Source of the DNA: JAIQFV01 sp041494885
GTDB lineage: Bacteria; Acidobacteriota; Terriglobia; JAIQFV01
Direction: 5' to 3'
DNA: 64,000 nt
NCBI GenBank assembly: GCA_041494885.1
Contig: JBGQBO010000015.1
Span: forward strand, 1-64,000
Numbering within the stretch: position 1 is the first letter of the stretch; every line of letters begins with the position of its first letter. The position numbers were made by a program, and so were the translations under genes. The notes under the pieces were generated by a model. It searched no databases, was not told the origin of the DNA, and was given only the letters and a program-made list of their open reading frames with translations. Shown in pieces: positions 8,798 through 17,195 of the stretch.

Positions 8798-9016
8798 AAC
8801 AGCCGCCGGTGCCTGACCCCACCCCTTGAAATTACCTTTTAAGTTTGACCATCTCTCCGGATCGTCCGTGCATCTTATGCCTGAAAGCTCCTGGTAGACC
8901 CAATGATTTGGCTTCGCATTCGGCGAATCCCATTAAAACAGCTAAACACCCTCCCAACGACGTGAGGCGATCAAAAATGAGTTACTCTAACCAGCGGAAA
9001 TTTGGAGGACCATCTC

Positions 9017-10078
9017 ATGCGGTTTAAAAGAACTCTTCGGATGGGGGTTGCTTTGGCAACCACCCTCATCGTTTCGGGTGCGGCATTTGGACAGGAGTCC
9101 AAAGCCCCGGCGGACCGTGCGCAAGGACTCTTAATGGAGGCACAAAAGGCCCTCGGGGGAGACCGTGCGCTTCAGGCTATTCATAGCCTTTCTGCCTCCG
9201 GCGAGTATCGCCAAATAGTCCAGGAGAACGAGCTCAACGGTGAAATGAAATTGGATCTTCTCCTTCCCGACCGTTTCATGAAAACCACAACGATCAAACG
9301 ACCGTCGGGGACGAGCATTACCCGGATTGAGACTGTTAATCGAGACCAGGTATGGATCGACACGAAAGGCTCGGTGGGAGGTCGTGGGATGGAGAGAGAG
9401 GGAGGCATGGGGAGAGGTCGTACGGGAGGAAGCGGTCCCTGGGGGGGTGGGGGTCCACTCGGTGGCGGCGGCCCAATTGGTGGAGGGGGTCCACTCGGTG
9501 GGGGCGTACCGCGAGGAGGCGGTGGACGTGGCTCAGGTGGCCGTGGATCTGACGATGGGGACATGGGCCGGATAACGGAGATGGACACGCCGGAGTACAA
9601 AGACATGATCCGAGCGGATTTTTCCCGCCTGCTGATTGGACTGCTGTTGTCTCCCCATGCCGGCAATGCCATGCAGTTCACCTATGATCGTGAAGAGACG
9701 ATCGACGAGGGCAAGACGGACGTATTGAAGGTCACCGGGCCCGACAATCTCTTGATGGATCTCTATATCGACCAGAAAACACACCATCCCGTCATGCTCA
9801 GCTATAAAGCCCTCATGCCGCACGCGTTCTCCAGCAGCCGCTCACGATCCAGAAGGGACGAGGATGAAGACTCCGACATGAGGACGGGAAAACAGGAAAG
9901 AAACTTCCAGATTTATTTTTCAGATTATCAGGCTGTTTCCGAAAAGGGAGTAGGAGATGTCTGGCTGCCGCATCGAATGACGAAATCCGTGGAGGGACGA
10001 ACCCAGGAAGAATGGACCTTCAAGAAGCTCAAGATCAATCCTGACCTCAGTCCTAAAAAGTTCGAGAGGAAAGATTAG
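9017..10078 (+). CDS. Exported protein with a glycine-rich insert
   Basis: The product has 353 residues. The ATG at 9017 has GGAGG nine bases upstream and starts a signal peptide that ends near GAAFGQ (residue 25). Residues 30-105 and 185-353 look like one domain of the outer-membrane lipoprotein-sorting (LolA-like/DUF4292-like) type, with strands such as LNGEMKLDLLLPDRF, TDVLKVTGPDNLLMDLYID and VWLPHRMTKSVEGR. Between them, about residues 115-180, is a low-complexity stretch of GGGGPLGGGGPIGGGG type followed by acidic residues. The insert is made of short near-tandem DNA repeats (9430-9530), so it probably arose by slippage. Family assignment is tentative; the lone gene context gives no substrate. 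Confidence 0.65.
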   Translation: MRFKRTLRMGVALATTLIVSGAAFGQESKAPADRAQGLLMEAQKALGGDRALQAIHSLSASGEYRQIVQENELNGEMKLDLLLPDRFMKTTTIKRPSGTSITRIETVNRDQVWIDTKGSVGGRGMEREGGMGRGRTGGSGPWGGGGPLGGGGPIGGGGPLGGGVPRGGGGRGSGGRGSDDGDMGRITEMDTPEYKDMIRADFSRLLIGLLLSPHAGNAMQFTYDREETIDEGKTDVLKVTGPDNLLMDLYIDQKTHHPVMLSYKALMPHAFSSSRSRSRRDEDEDSDMRTGKQERNFQIYFSDYQAVSEKGVGDVWLPHRMTKSVEGRTQEEWTFKKLKINPDLSPKKFERKD

Positions 10079-10124
10079 ATGAGAATGCGGGCAGTCCCGA
10101 ATTTCCTTCGAACTGCGGGTGACT

Positions 10125-10149
10125 CAGGCATGCGTTCTTTGCATGCCTG
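10125..10149. terminator. Stem-loop after the glycine-rich gene
   Basis: CAGGCATGC (10125-10133) pairs with GCATGCCTG (10141-10149) around GTTCTTT. The same core occurs at 8621-8661. It lies between two convergent genes and could serve either as a weak terminator, but no T tract follows. Confidence 0.45.
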
Positions 10150-10209
10150 CGATAGACGGTGAATGAAGCCTCCCCTCAATTCCAAGGCACAGTTTCTTCC
10201 AATGAATAT

Positions 10210-11580
10210 TTATTTCAAATTCGATGGAGTCGCCCAGTGAAAATCATCGCGGACGACCTCGCCGCCCTTCATGACGAATTTCACCTTTTCCAAATCGCTC
10301 AGGTTTAAGAGCGGGTCTCCTTCGAGGGCGATCAGGTCGGCGTATTTTCCCGGTTCCAGAGAGCCCAGGAGGTGGCCGACGTTGAGCAATTCGGCGGCGC
10401 TCACGGTGGCGGCGCGAAGCGCGTCTGCCGGGGGCATCCCGAATGTTTGCAGGGCCTCCAGGAGATGCCGCGTCGCTTGCCCGCGCGTCTTGTCAGGCCA
10501 GGCGTACCACTCATCGGAGCCGAACGCCATCTTCACCCCCAGCTTTCTTGCCAGGTCCAACCTGGCGGGTTGCTCGGCAACGATTTGATCTTTCGTGGCC
10601 TCCGGGTCAGGGCGTGCACCCGGCGGCGGGTTTGTGGTAGATCTCGCCACGACGAGCATATCCCGTGGCCAGAGCGTCGGAACCAGATAGATTCCCTTGT
10701 CTCGCATGGCCTGGAATTGCTGTGCCGTGGCCTCATCAGCGTGTTCGATGGAATCGACGCCAGCATCGATGGCCACCTGAATTCCCAAGGGTGAGGTGGC
10801 ATGGGCTGCGACCCGGACCCCGACGCGATGTGCCTCGGCGACGATGGCCTTCATCGTATCATCGTCGAGCACGCGCTCTCCTTCATCCGCGACGACCTTG
10901 ATCAAATCCGCGCGGACGCGCAGGTTTTCCAGAACGGCGCGGCGGCCCTCGTCGGGATTACTCACCGGGAGGTACTCTTGGTCGAGAATGGCCTGGACCA
11001 CGCCAGACTGGAAGGGCATGACCTGGGCCTGTCCGCCATAGGGAGTGATCTTGCGAGCCGAAGCCACGATCCGCGGCCCGGGCACCCAGCGGTTGCGGAT
11101 GGCATCGCGGAGTGACACGTCGCCATCAATTCCCGAATGGCCGAGCACGCGAACCGTCGTGAAGCCCCCTTCAAGATCCTCCCGAGCCATCGCGGCACCC
11201 AGGAGGACCCGCTTGGTGGGAGCGAATTTCGTGAGGGTGAGGGTCAACTCGTCGGCGCCATTGATGGTCGGGTCCATAGCATCGAGCAGGTGGGCATGAC
11301 AATCGATCAGCCCGGGAATGACGGTCGCACGGCTGAGGTCAATGACGACTGCGTCCTGAGGCACGCCGGGTCGGACAGTGTCCCATGCTCCGATCTGCCT
11401 GATGGTTGCACCCTCGATGAGGATCCCTTGATTCAGGAGATACCGCCCGGACTTTACGTCGAGCACTCGTCCCGCTTTGACCCACGTGGGTTTGACTTCA
11501 AGGGTTGGACCTGTCCCTCTCGGGGTGGAGCCCACTACGGCGAGACAAAGCGCTAAAGGCGCAAGGATTCGAATATTCAT
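10210..11580 (-). CDS. Secreted amidohydrolase, imidazolonepropionase-like
   Basis: The product has 456 residues, with a signal peptide of about 20 residues. It has the hallmarks of the metal-dependent amidohydrolase superfamily (prolidase/imidazolonase-like branch). These are PGLIDCHAHL with the HxH metal pair near residue 95, a likely carboxylated lysine in LIKVVADEG, the histidines of RVAAHATS and SIEHADEAT, and the final metal aspartate in AFGSDEWYAW. The C-terminus has the usual GSLEPGKYADLIALEGDPL strand and VMKGGEVV. Members hydrolyse amide or dipeptide bonds, often Xaa-Pro-type, in the periplasm; the exact substrate is not predictable. A copy of its last ~100 bp lies at 8696-8797. Confidence 0.88.
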   Translation of the reverse strand: MNIRILAPLALCLAVVGSTPRGTGPTLEVKPTWVKAGRVLDVKSGRYLLNQGILIEGATIRQIGAWDTVRPGVPQDAVVIDLSRATVIPGLIDCHAHLLDAMDPTINGADELTLTLTKFAPTKRVLLGAAMAREDLEGGFTTVRVLGHSGIDGDVSLRDAIRNRWVPGPRIVASARKITPYGGQAQVMPFQSGVVQAILDQEYLPVSNPDEGRRAVLENLRVRADLIKVVADEGERVLDDDTMKAIVAEAHRVGVRVAAHATSPLGIQVAIDAGVDSIEHADEATAQQFQAMRDKGIYLVPTLWPRDMLVVARSTTNPPPGARPDPEATKDQIVAEQPARLDLARKLGVKMAFGSDEWYAWPDKTRGQATRHLLEALQTFGMPPADALRAATVSAAELLNVGHLLGSLEPGKYADLIALEGDPLLNLSDLEKVKFVMKGGEVVRDDFHWATPSNLK

Positions 11581-12035
11581 GGATTTTTATTCCGTTTTTC
11601 CGTCGATTCAATTGTGGTCCGATTATATTGTCATATAATGATGAGGCCCAAGCTTTTTTCCAACAGGTCGCATTTGCCAGTCGCGGGGGTCAAACGTCAG
11701 CGAGATTTTTCTTTAGATAAATTCAATAAATTTGGGACCGTCCCGAATTTCTAATTGCCAGATCATTCTCGGTAAACATTTCTCTTGAGTTGCCACCAGC
11801 GTGGGTTTAGACTTTTTTTTGGCCAGCCAACACCCCATGCGGCCCCTCGTCATCATAACCGGCTGGCCGTGAGAGGCTTATCACTACTACTTCGATCATC
11901 GGCCATTGACAGTATTCGTTTCCCGAAACCATTTTCCAGCCTGGGTTTTGATGGAGGAGTCGATTTTTTCTTCTGGGGCAATGCTCCGGATTGATTTCTC
12001 AAGGGAGACATTTGTCTCCGGATTAGGCCACCGTA
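11581..12035. other. Divergent intergenic region
   Basis: This lies between the amidohydrolase (leftward) and the histidine kinase (rightward), so promoters for both should be here. I could not pick them with confidence; TATAAT-like boxes occur at 11634-11639 (plus) and 11622-11627 (minus) without good -35 partners. A 16-base palindrome, GGAGACATTTGTCTCC (12004-12019), lies 16 bases before the kinase start and may be an operator or a small hairpin. Confidence 0.5.
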
Positions 12036-15000
12036 ATGGCGGGGCTTTCACCGAACTCCTCACCGGGACATTCTGCGATGATCCTTAAGTCCTCATCTCC
12101 ACCATCGACCCCCGATTTCAGAACTCTCTTCGAATCCGCACCCGGACTGTACCTCGTCTTGACGCCAGAGTTGCGGGTTGTTGCTGTCAGTGATGCGTAC
12201 CTGCATGCCACCATGACTCAGCGCGAAGAGATTCTCGGCCGGGAACTCTTCGAGGTATTTCCGGACAATCCGGACGATCCCGGGGCTACTGGCGCGCGCA
12301 ACCTGAGGGCGTCGCTGGAAAGAGTCATGCAGCATCGCCGTGCCGATGCCATGGCGGTGCAGAAGTACGACATTCGGCGGCCGAATTCAGAAGGCGGGGG
12401 ATTCGAAGAGCGGTACTGGAGCCCGTTGAATACGCCTGTTTTTGGGGAAAATCAGGAGATTACTTACATCATCCATCGCGTCGAAGATGTGACGGAGTTC
12501 ATCCGCCTCAGGCAATTGGAGATCGAGCAGGGCAATGTGACCTCATCTCCGGTACGAGACGCAACCGGGCAGCCGCTGTATCGCATCTCCCTGATTCAGG
12601 ACACTACCGAGCGCAAGCGGGCGGAAGAGGCGGTGCGTTTCGGGGAGGAGCGGCTCGCCGCCGTGATTGACAATGCGATGGACGCCATCATCACGGTGGA
12701 CGAGAATCAGCGGGTGGTCCTGTTCAATGCCGCGGCTGAAAAAACCTTCTGTTGTTCCGCATCGGAGGCCATCGGCACACCCCTCGACCGCTTTCTGCCC
12801 GAGCGCTTCCGGGAAATACACCGCGACCACATTCAAGAGTTCGGGGCCACAGGCAGGACTGTTCGCTCGATGCAGTCCGGGGGGGCGCTCTTCGGGCAAC
12901 GAGCGAATGGCGAGGAGTTCCCCCTGGAGGCCACGATTTCGCAAGCGAATATCAGTGGACAGAAACTGTACACGGTCATTTTACGAGACGTAACGCAGCG
13001 GAAACAGGCTGAAGAATTGGCCAGACTTTATGCTCAATCCAAAGAGCTGGACCGGGTCAAGACCGAGTTCTTTGCCAATGTGAGCCATGAGCTCAGGACT
13101 CCTCTTGCGCTCATTCTTGGCCATACGGAGAAACTGCTCCTGGATGGAAACCTGGGGGAGCGGCGACCGGACCTCGAGATCGTGAACCGGAACGCAAGAA
13201 TGCTTCTCCGGCACGTGAACAACCTACTCGATCTCTCAAAGCTCGAGGCCGGGGGGATGGAACTGACTTATTCGGCGGTGGACCTCGGTTCGATGGTTCG
13301 CCTTGCCGCATCGAACTTCGAGGGCGTGGCCCTTGAACGAAGCATTTCGTTAAAGGTCGACGCGCCTCCGTCGCTTCCCGCGGAGCTCGACGTGGATAAA
13401 TTTCAGCGTGTGTTTGTGAACGTCCTCTCCAATGCCTTCAAGTTCACGCCGCCGTCCGGATTCATTCGATGCGCCGTGCGTGCGGCGGAGTCGGCTGGGG
13501 CCGCCGGGCGGGGCCTTGCCATCATCACGGTCGGTGACAGCGGGCCGGGGGTGCCCAAAGAAATGCGGGAAGCTGTTTTCGAGCGCTTCCGCCAGCTTGA
13601 GGGTGGCTCCACTCGACGGTTCGGCGGCACGGGACTGGGCTTGGCAATCGCCCGCGACTTGATGGAACTTCTTGCGGGACGTATTTCTGTCGGCGACTCC
13701 GCGGAAGGTGGGGCGCTTTTTACGATGGAACTCCCCCTGCTGGCTCCGGCCGGCGCCAAGGTGCATCCGAGCGTGTTAGACAAGGGTGTTAACGGCAGAG
13801 AGGTGACTGAGGAAACCGTGGAGGATCTTCTGGAGGATCTTCGTCCGCGTGATGTATCCACGGCCTCCGTGCCCGGGAATGATACGGGCAGCCCACTCAT
13901 CCTCGTCGTTGAGGACAATCCCGACATGAATGCCTACATCGCCGAACGGCTTTCGCATGACTTTCAAGTGGTGACTGCCTTCGATGGGAAAGAGGGTCTG
14001 GAGAAAGCCTTCGCCCTTTCCCCCGATTTGATTTTGAGCGACGTGATGATGACGGAGATGAGCGGCGACCAGTTAGTCTCCGCGCTTCGGGCGAGGCGGG
14101 AGTTTGATGATGTGCCGATCGTGCTCCTGACCGCCAAGGCCGATGACGAGATGTGCGTGCGCCTCCTCAGACAAGGAGCTCAAGACTACATCATGAAGCC
14201 GTTCTCGGCCGAGGAGCTGCGGGTCCGGGTCATGAACCTTGTGGAGATGAAGCGCGCGCGAGCGGTGCTTCAGAAAGATCTCCTGAGCCAGAACCGTGAC
14301 CTGGCGTCCTTGGCGAGCGAGGTCACACGCAGGAAGCGTGAGGCCGAGACCGGACTTGAAGCCATGCAAGTGGCGTGCGATGTAGCGGAACGGACGAGTC
14401 GCATGAAGAGTCAGTTTGTCCGCATGATCTCCCACGAAGTGCGGACCCCGCTGGCAATCCTTCAGCTCCGTTTGTCAGACCTGGCCCATGGACTGGATGC
14501 GACGCTCTCCCGGGAGCAGAGGGATCGGATGGCAAGGATCTCGACCAGTATTCAAGAAATTGCCCGCCTGTTTGAATCCCTGTTGGAATACGCTCGGGTT
14601 GAGAGCGGCCGACTTACGACCAAGATGGAATCATTTCGTCTCGAGATGTTGGCTCGCGAGGTCTTCGACGAGTTCCAGCCGCAGGCGGAATCCAAAGGGT
14701 TGCGGGTTGGCCTGACAATTGAACCCACACTCCCGCCCCTATGGAGCGACGTCCGCCTGGTCCGCGTCGTTCTGTCCAATCTACTCGGCAACGCGATCAA
14801 ATTCACTGAGCAGGGCCGAATTGATCTCTCCATCACTCATGAAGCTGAGGGGCACCGCATAACGGTCACCGATACCGGCGCGGGCATCCCGTTGGAGCAT
14901 CGAGAACGCTTGTTCGAACCCTTTGAGCACCTGGAGCCGGTATCCTTCAAGCATACTCCCGGCGTCGGGCTTGGCTTGACTCTCGCCAAAGAGATAGTTG

Positions 15001-15104
15001 ACGCTCTAGGAGGCCGGATTGTGGTAGAGTCGCAGGTCGGGGCCGGAAGCAAGTTTTGTGTGATCTTGCCGACCCCCGCAGCCCTTGCACCAGCGGCCAC
15101 TTAG
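12036..15104 (+). CDS. Hybrid histidine kinase, PAS-PAS-HK-REC-HK
   Basis: The product has 1022 residues and no membrane segment, so it is a cytoplasmic sensor. Domains in order: PAS_4-like (about 25-155); PAS (about 207-330); a kinase core with phosphoacceptor His351 in NVSHELRTP and an ATPase domain with FVNVLSNAFKFT, GDSGPGVP and GGTGLGLAIA (to about 575); a receiver domain with Asp669 in LILSDVMM and the later KPF; then a second kinase core with His800 in ISHEVRTP and an ATPase domain with NLLGNAIKFT, TDTGAGIP and GVGLGLTLA. Two kinase cores around one receiver is unusual. The start is uncertain: ATG at 12036 or 12078, both without a strong ribosome binding site. The next gene is a response regulator whose ribosome binding site overlaps this stop codon. 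Confidence 0.9.
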   Translation: MAGLSPNSSPGHSAMILKSSSPPSTPDFRTLFESAPGLYLVLTPELRVVAVSDAYLHATMTQREEILGRELFEVFPDNPDDPGATGARNLRASLERVMQHRRADAMAVQKYDIRRPNSEGGGFEERYWSPLNTPVFGENQEITYIIHRVEDVTEFIRLRQLEIEQGNVTSSPVRDATGQPLYRISLIQDTTERKRAEEAVRFGEERLAAVIDNAMDAIITVDENQRVVLFNAAAEKTFCCSASEAIGTPLDRFLPERFREIHRDHIQEFGATGRTVRSMQSGGALFGQRANGEEFPLEATISQANISGQKLYTVILRDVTQRKQAEELARLYAQSKELDRVKTEFFANVSHELRTPLALILGHTEKLLLDGNLGERRPDLEIVNRNARMLLRHVNNLLDLSKLEAGGMELTYSAVDLGSMVRLAASNFEGVALERSISLKVDAPPSLPAELDVDKFQRVFVNVLSNAFKFTPPSGFIRCAVRAAESAGAAGRGLAIITVGDSGPGVPKEMREAVFERFRQLEGGSTRRFGGTGLGLAIARDLMELLAGRISVGDSAEGGALFTMELPLLAPAGAKVHPSVLDKGVNGREVTEETVEDLLEDLRPRDVSTASVPGNDTGSPLILVVEDNPDMNAYIAERLSHDFQVVTAFDGKEGLEKAFALSPDLILSDVMMTEMSGDQLVSALRARREFDDVPIVLLTAKADDEMCVRLLRQGAQDYIMKPFSAEELRVRVMNLVEMKRARAVLQKDLLSQNRDLASLASEVTRRKREAETGLEAMQVACDVAERTSRMKSQFVRMISHEVRTPLAILQLRLSDLAHGLDATLSREQRDRMARISTSIQEIARLFESLLEYARVESGRLTTKMESFRLEMLAREVFDEFQPQAESKGLRVGLTIEPTLPPLWSDVRLVRVVLSNLLGNAIKFTEQGRIDLSITHEAEGHRITVTDTGAGIPLEHRERLFEPFEHLEPVSFKHTPGVGLGLTLAKEIVDALGGRIVVESQVGAGSKFCVILPTPAALAPAAT

Positions 15105-15115
15105 GAGGAAGTTGT

Positions 15116-15472
15116 ATGGCAGAGGTCATGATCATTGATGACAACCAGGCTGTTCTAGAAGTCCTGGGAAATCTGCTTCGCAATGAGGGCTACACCGTTT
15201 CGACTGCGGCCGATGGGGCGGAAGCCCTTGCGTACCTTCGAAAGAATGGAGCTCCCTCCCTCATTTTGCTGGACCTGATGATGCCTGTCATGAACGGATG
15301 GCAATTTCGGGCCGAACAACTAAAGGATCCCGCGCTACGCTCGGTACCCACCGTGATTCTCTCGTCCATCTTTAATCTCGAGTCGGAAGCAAGGGTGCTT
15401 CAAGCCGATGGTTATATTCCGAAGACCTTTGCCTTCGAGGAAATCCTCGGTATGGTCCGCAACTATTGCTGA
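15116..15472 (+). CDS. Single-domain response regulator
   Basis: The 118-residue product is a lone receiver domain (CheY-like) with no output domain. It has the acidic pair IIDD (Asp8, Asp9), phosphoacceptor Asp53 in LILLDLMMP, the conserved small hydroxyl position in VILSS and the lysine in YIPKTF. The ATG at 15116 follows AGGAGG, which overlaps the stop codon of the hybrid kinase, so the two are translationally coupled. It is probably phosphorylated by that kinase and acts by protein contact. Confidence 0.92.
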   Translation: MAEVMIIDDNQAVLEVLGNLLRNEGYTVSTAADGAEALAYLRKNGAPSLILLDLMMPVMNGWQFRAEQLKDPALRSVPTVILSSIFNLESEARVLQADGYIPKTFAFEEILGMVRNYC

Positions 15473-15496
15473 GCCGGGCCTGGTAGGAATTTAAGG

Positions 15497-15979
15497 TCAG
15501 GCAGTGGTTTGCCAGTCATCGACAAAGGTCTTGCCGCTCTTGTCGCTCACTTCGATCCTGCGGAAGGTGAATGAAACCTGGTCGAGTGCGAGAAGGTGGG
15601 TGCCCCCTGGCGGCGGCACGCTCTGGGTGGTGTCCCTGTAATCCAAAATGGAAGCATCAGTAAGCTTGATGGAGTGATCAAGTTGTTCCAGTCCCCGGGG
15701 TGTGGTCCCGGTGAATTCGAAAAGCACCGAAGTCAAGACCTCGTTGGTCGCCAGGGCCGTCAAGATCTGCAGAGTAGCCGCGCCCCATTCCTTGGTGATG
15801 ACAATCGGTTTCCACTGACGTTTTCCGCTCGCCTGCCCGGTGGCCGGGTCGCGAGGCGACTGCAGCTCAAATTCGAAACTGAGAATCTCAATTCGGTCTT
15901 TTTTCTTTCCGCCCCTGCCATCGCCCGCGAACGTACCCTGTTTCGCACCTTTGATCGTGACGAAAGCTCGTTCCGCCAT
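15497..15979 (-). CDS. hcp: Hcp-like type VI tube protein, orphan
   Basis: The 160-residue product matches the Hcp1/TssD family, whose members form hexameric rings of the type VI secretion tube. Typical elements are the start MAERAFVTIKGAKQG, a strand pair with IEILSFEFELQSP, KPIVITKEWGAATLQI, an insertion with LDHSIKLTDASILDYRD, and LDQVSFTFRRIEV followed by a final DDW. The ATG at 15979 has GGAGGGGTT directly upstream; the reading frame continues further upstream but without a start signal or family similarity. No other type VI genes are in the window, so it may be an orphan effector carrier or an Hcp-fold protein with another role. Confidence 0.78.
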   Translation of the reverse strand: MAERAFVTIKGAKQGTFAGDGRGGKKKDRIEILSFEFELQSPRDPATGQASGKRQWKPIVITKEWGAATLQILTALATNEVLTSVLFEFTGTTPRGLEQLDHSIKLTDASILDYRDTTQSVPPPGGTHLLALDQVSFTFRRIEVSDKSGKTFVDDWQTTA

Positions 15980-16270
15980 AACCCCTCCACTAAATAGAGT
16001 TGAGTTCAAGTCGCAATGGATCGTTGTTCCACGTCGCCCTCTTGAGGTGGATTCTTCCGCCGGGGAGGACGTGGCCGCAAATCCCATCATCGGAGGCGCC
16101 TCCCTACCGCCGACGGCACATCCAATTCGGAGAACGATTTCGGCGCTTTCCGAATAAAAAAAGGAGTCAGCCCGTGGACATTGGACAATTCGGGGGTTGC
16201 TTCTTGAACATGACGTGGGATCCCCCGGCAGCGCGCTTTCTCTAGTCCCGGTCGGATTGTCCAATGAACC

Positions 16271-17053
16271 TCAGATCCACTTGAGTGCTTCTTCAGCTTC
16301 TTTGCGAACAATATAAGCACGATCCCAGTCAAAATTTCCATCGATACCCAAAAGGAGATGACACAACGTTTTGAGTTTCTCCCGCTCCGAAGGGTTCAGA
16401 TGCCCATATCTTGCCAGTTTGCCTAAACTGCGGACTGCCTTGGCACGGATACCCGGACTTGAATCCGCCAAATTGTTTTGTAATTTTGTAACAAATTCCC
16501 GGCGCAACTCTTCTGATAAATGAGACGGAGGAATAGACTCAGCGAACTTCCCGATCACGCGTGTTGCTGTGTCGCGGAGTTCGCGGTCGGGCGATTGAGC
16601 CGCTTCGAGAGCCAGGTGAGAGGCCTCCACAACCTCCGGTGATTTGATCTTTCCCAATGCATAAAGGACAAACGTGCGACGAGCTGGATCATCCGAAGTC
16701 TGGTAGACGGTCATGAGCGGCTTGATGGCATTCACCCCGATCCGGCCCAAGGCATGAGCAATCGCCACTTGCACTTTCAGGTCCCCCGCGTCCAAATTCC
16801 CTACCAAAACCGGAATGACCCACTCCCCAAAACCCGCAACGAGAGTCGCGGCTTCATCGAGTATGGGCACGAGCTCAGGATGATCCAGCGGATCAATGTA
16901 AAAGATTGCCGAAACCATTTCAAAAAGTGGCTTTGCCTCATCAGGACTTATCTGAGCAATCTGACTTTTTACAAGCCCCAGCCCCTGTCGTAACTCACCC
17001 GGCTTCGTGCTCATCAAGAGTGCCTTGATGGTGCGATAAAAATCCTCCGTCAT
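16271..17053 (-). CDS. HEAT-repeat protein
   Basis: The 260-residue product is almost entirely alpha-helical, with HEAT-type pairs clear at about residues 85-215: VQVAIAHALGRIGVNAIKPL, RRTFVLYALGKIKSPEVV, LRDTATRVIGKFAESI and IRAKAVRSLGKLARYG. Such solenoids act as protein-binding scaffolds or as lyase-like subunits of bilin enzymes; no lyase-specific feature is seen. Two start codons lie six bases apart; GGAGG is 1 base from the first but 7 bases from the second (17053), which I prefer. It lies upstream of hcp on the same strand, 291 bp away. Confidence 0.8.
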   Translation of the reverse strand: MTEDFYRTIKALLMSTKPGELRQGLGLVKSQIAQISPDEAKPLFEMVSAIFYIDPLDHPELVPILDEAATLVAGFGEWVIPVLVGNLDAGDLKVQVAIAHALGRIGVNAIKPLMTVYQTSDDPARRTFVLYALGKIKSPEVVEASHLALEAAQSPDRELRDTATRVIGKFAESIPPSHLSEELRREFVTKLQNNLADSSPGIRAKAVRSLGKLARYGHLNPSEREKLKTLCHLLLGIDGNFDWDRAYIVRKEAEEALKWI

Positions 17054-17195
17054 TGTCATTCCTCCCGGCTTGGCTCGAGATGGGGCCAGGCATTTTCAAT
17101 TTTATGTCGCACTGACCGTTGATGAAACTAAAGAGCAGGCCGCCACAGAGAACTGCTCCAATTAACCTCGGAACGACTTCATCCCGGGACCACTC

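Larger units (their letters stand above)
8481..9016. other. Intergenic region with palindromes and a gene relic
   Basis: There is no intact gene. From left to right it holds a perfect 14-bp palindrome (CCCGCCGCGGCGGG, 8572-8585), a strong 16-bp stem-loop (8621-8661) and a copied fragment of the downstream amidohydrolase 3' end (8696-8797). Positions 9003-9007 (GGAGG) are the ribosome binding site for the next gene. Confidence 0.65.

Noticed and set aside
9327..9575. Plus- and minus-strand frames across the glycine-rich region
   Set aside because: They are shadows created by the repetitive GC-rich DNA of the insert in the gene at 9017.
15980..16264. Upstream extension of the hcp reading frame
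   Set aside because: The strong ribosome binding site sits next to the ATG at 15979, and the family alignment starts there; the extra 95 residues resemble nothing.
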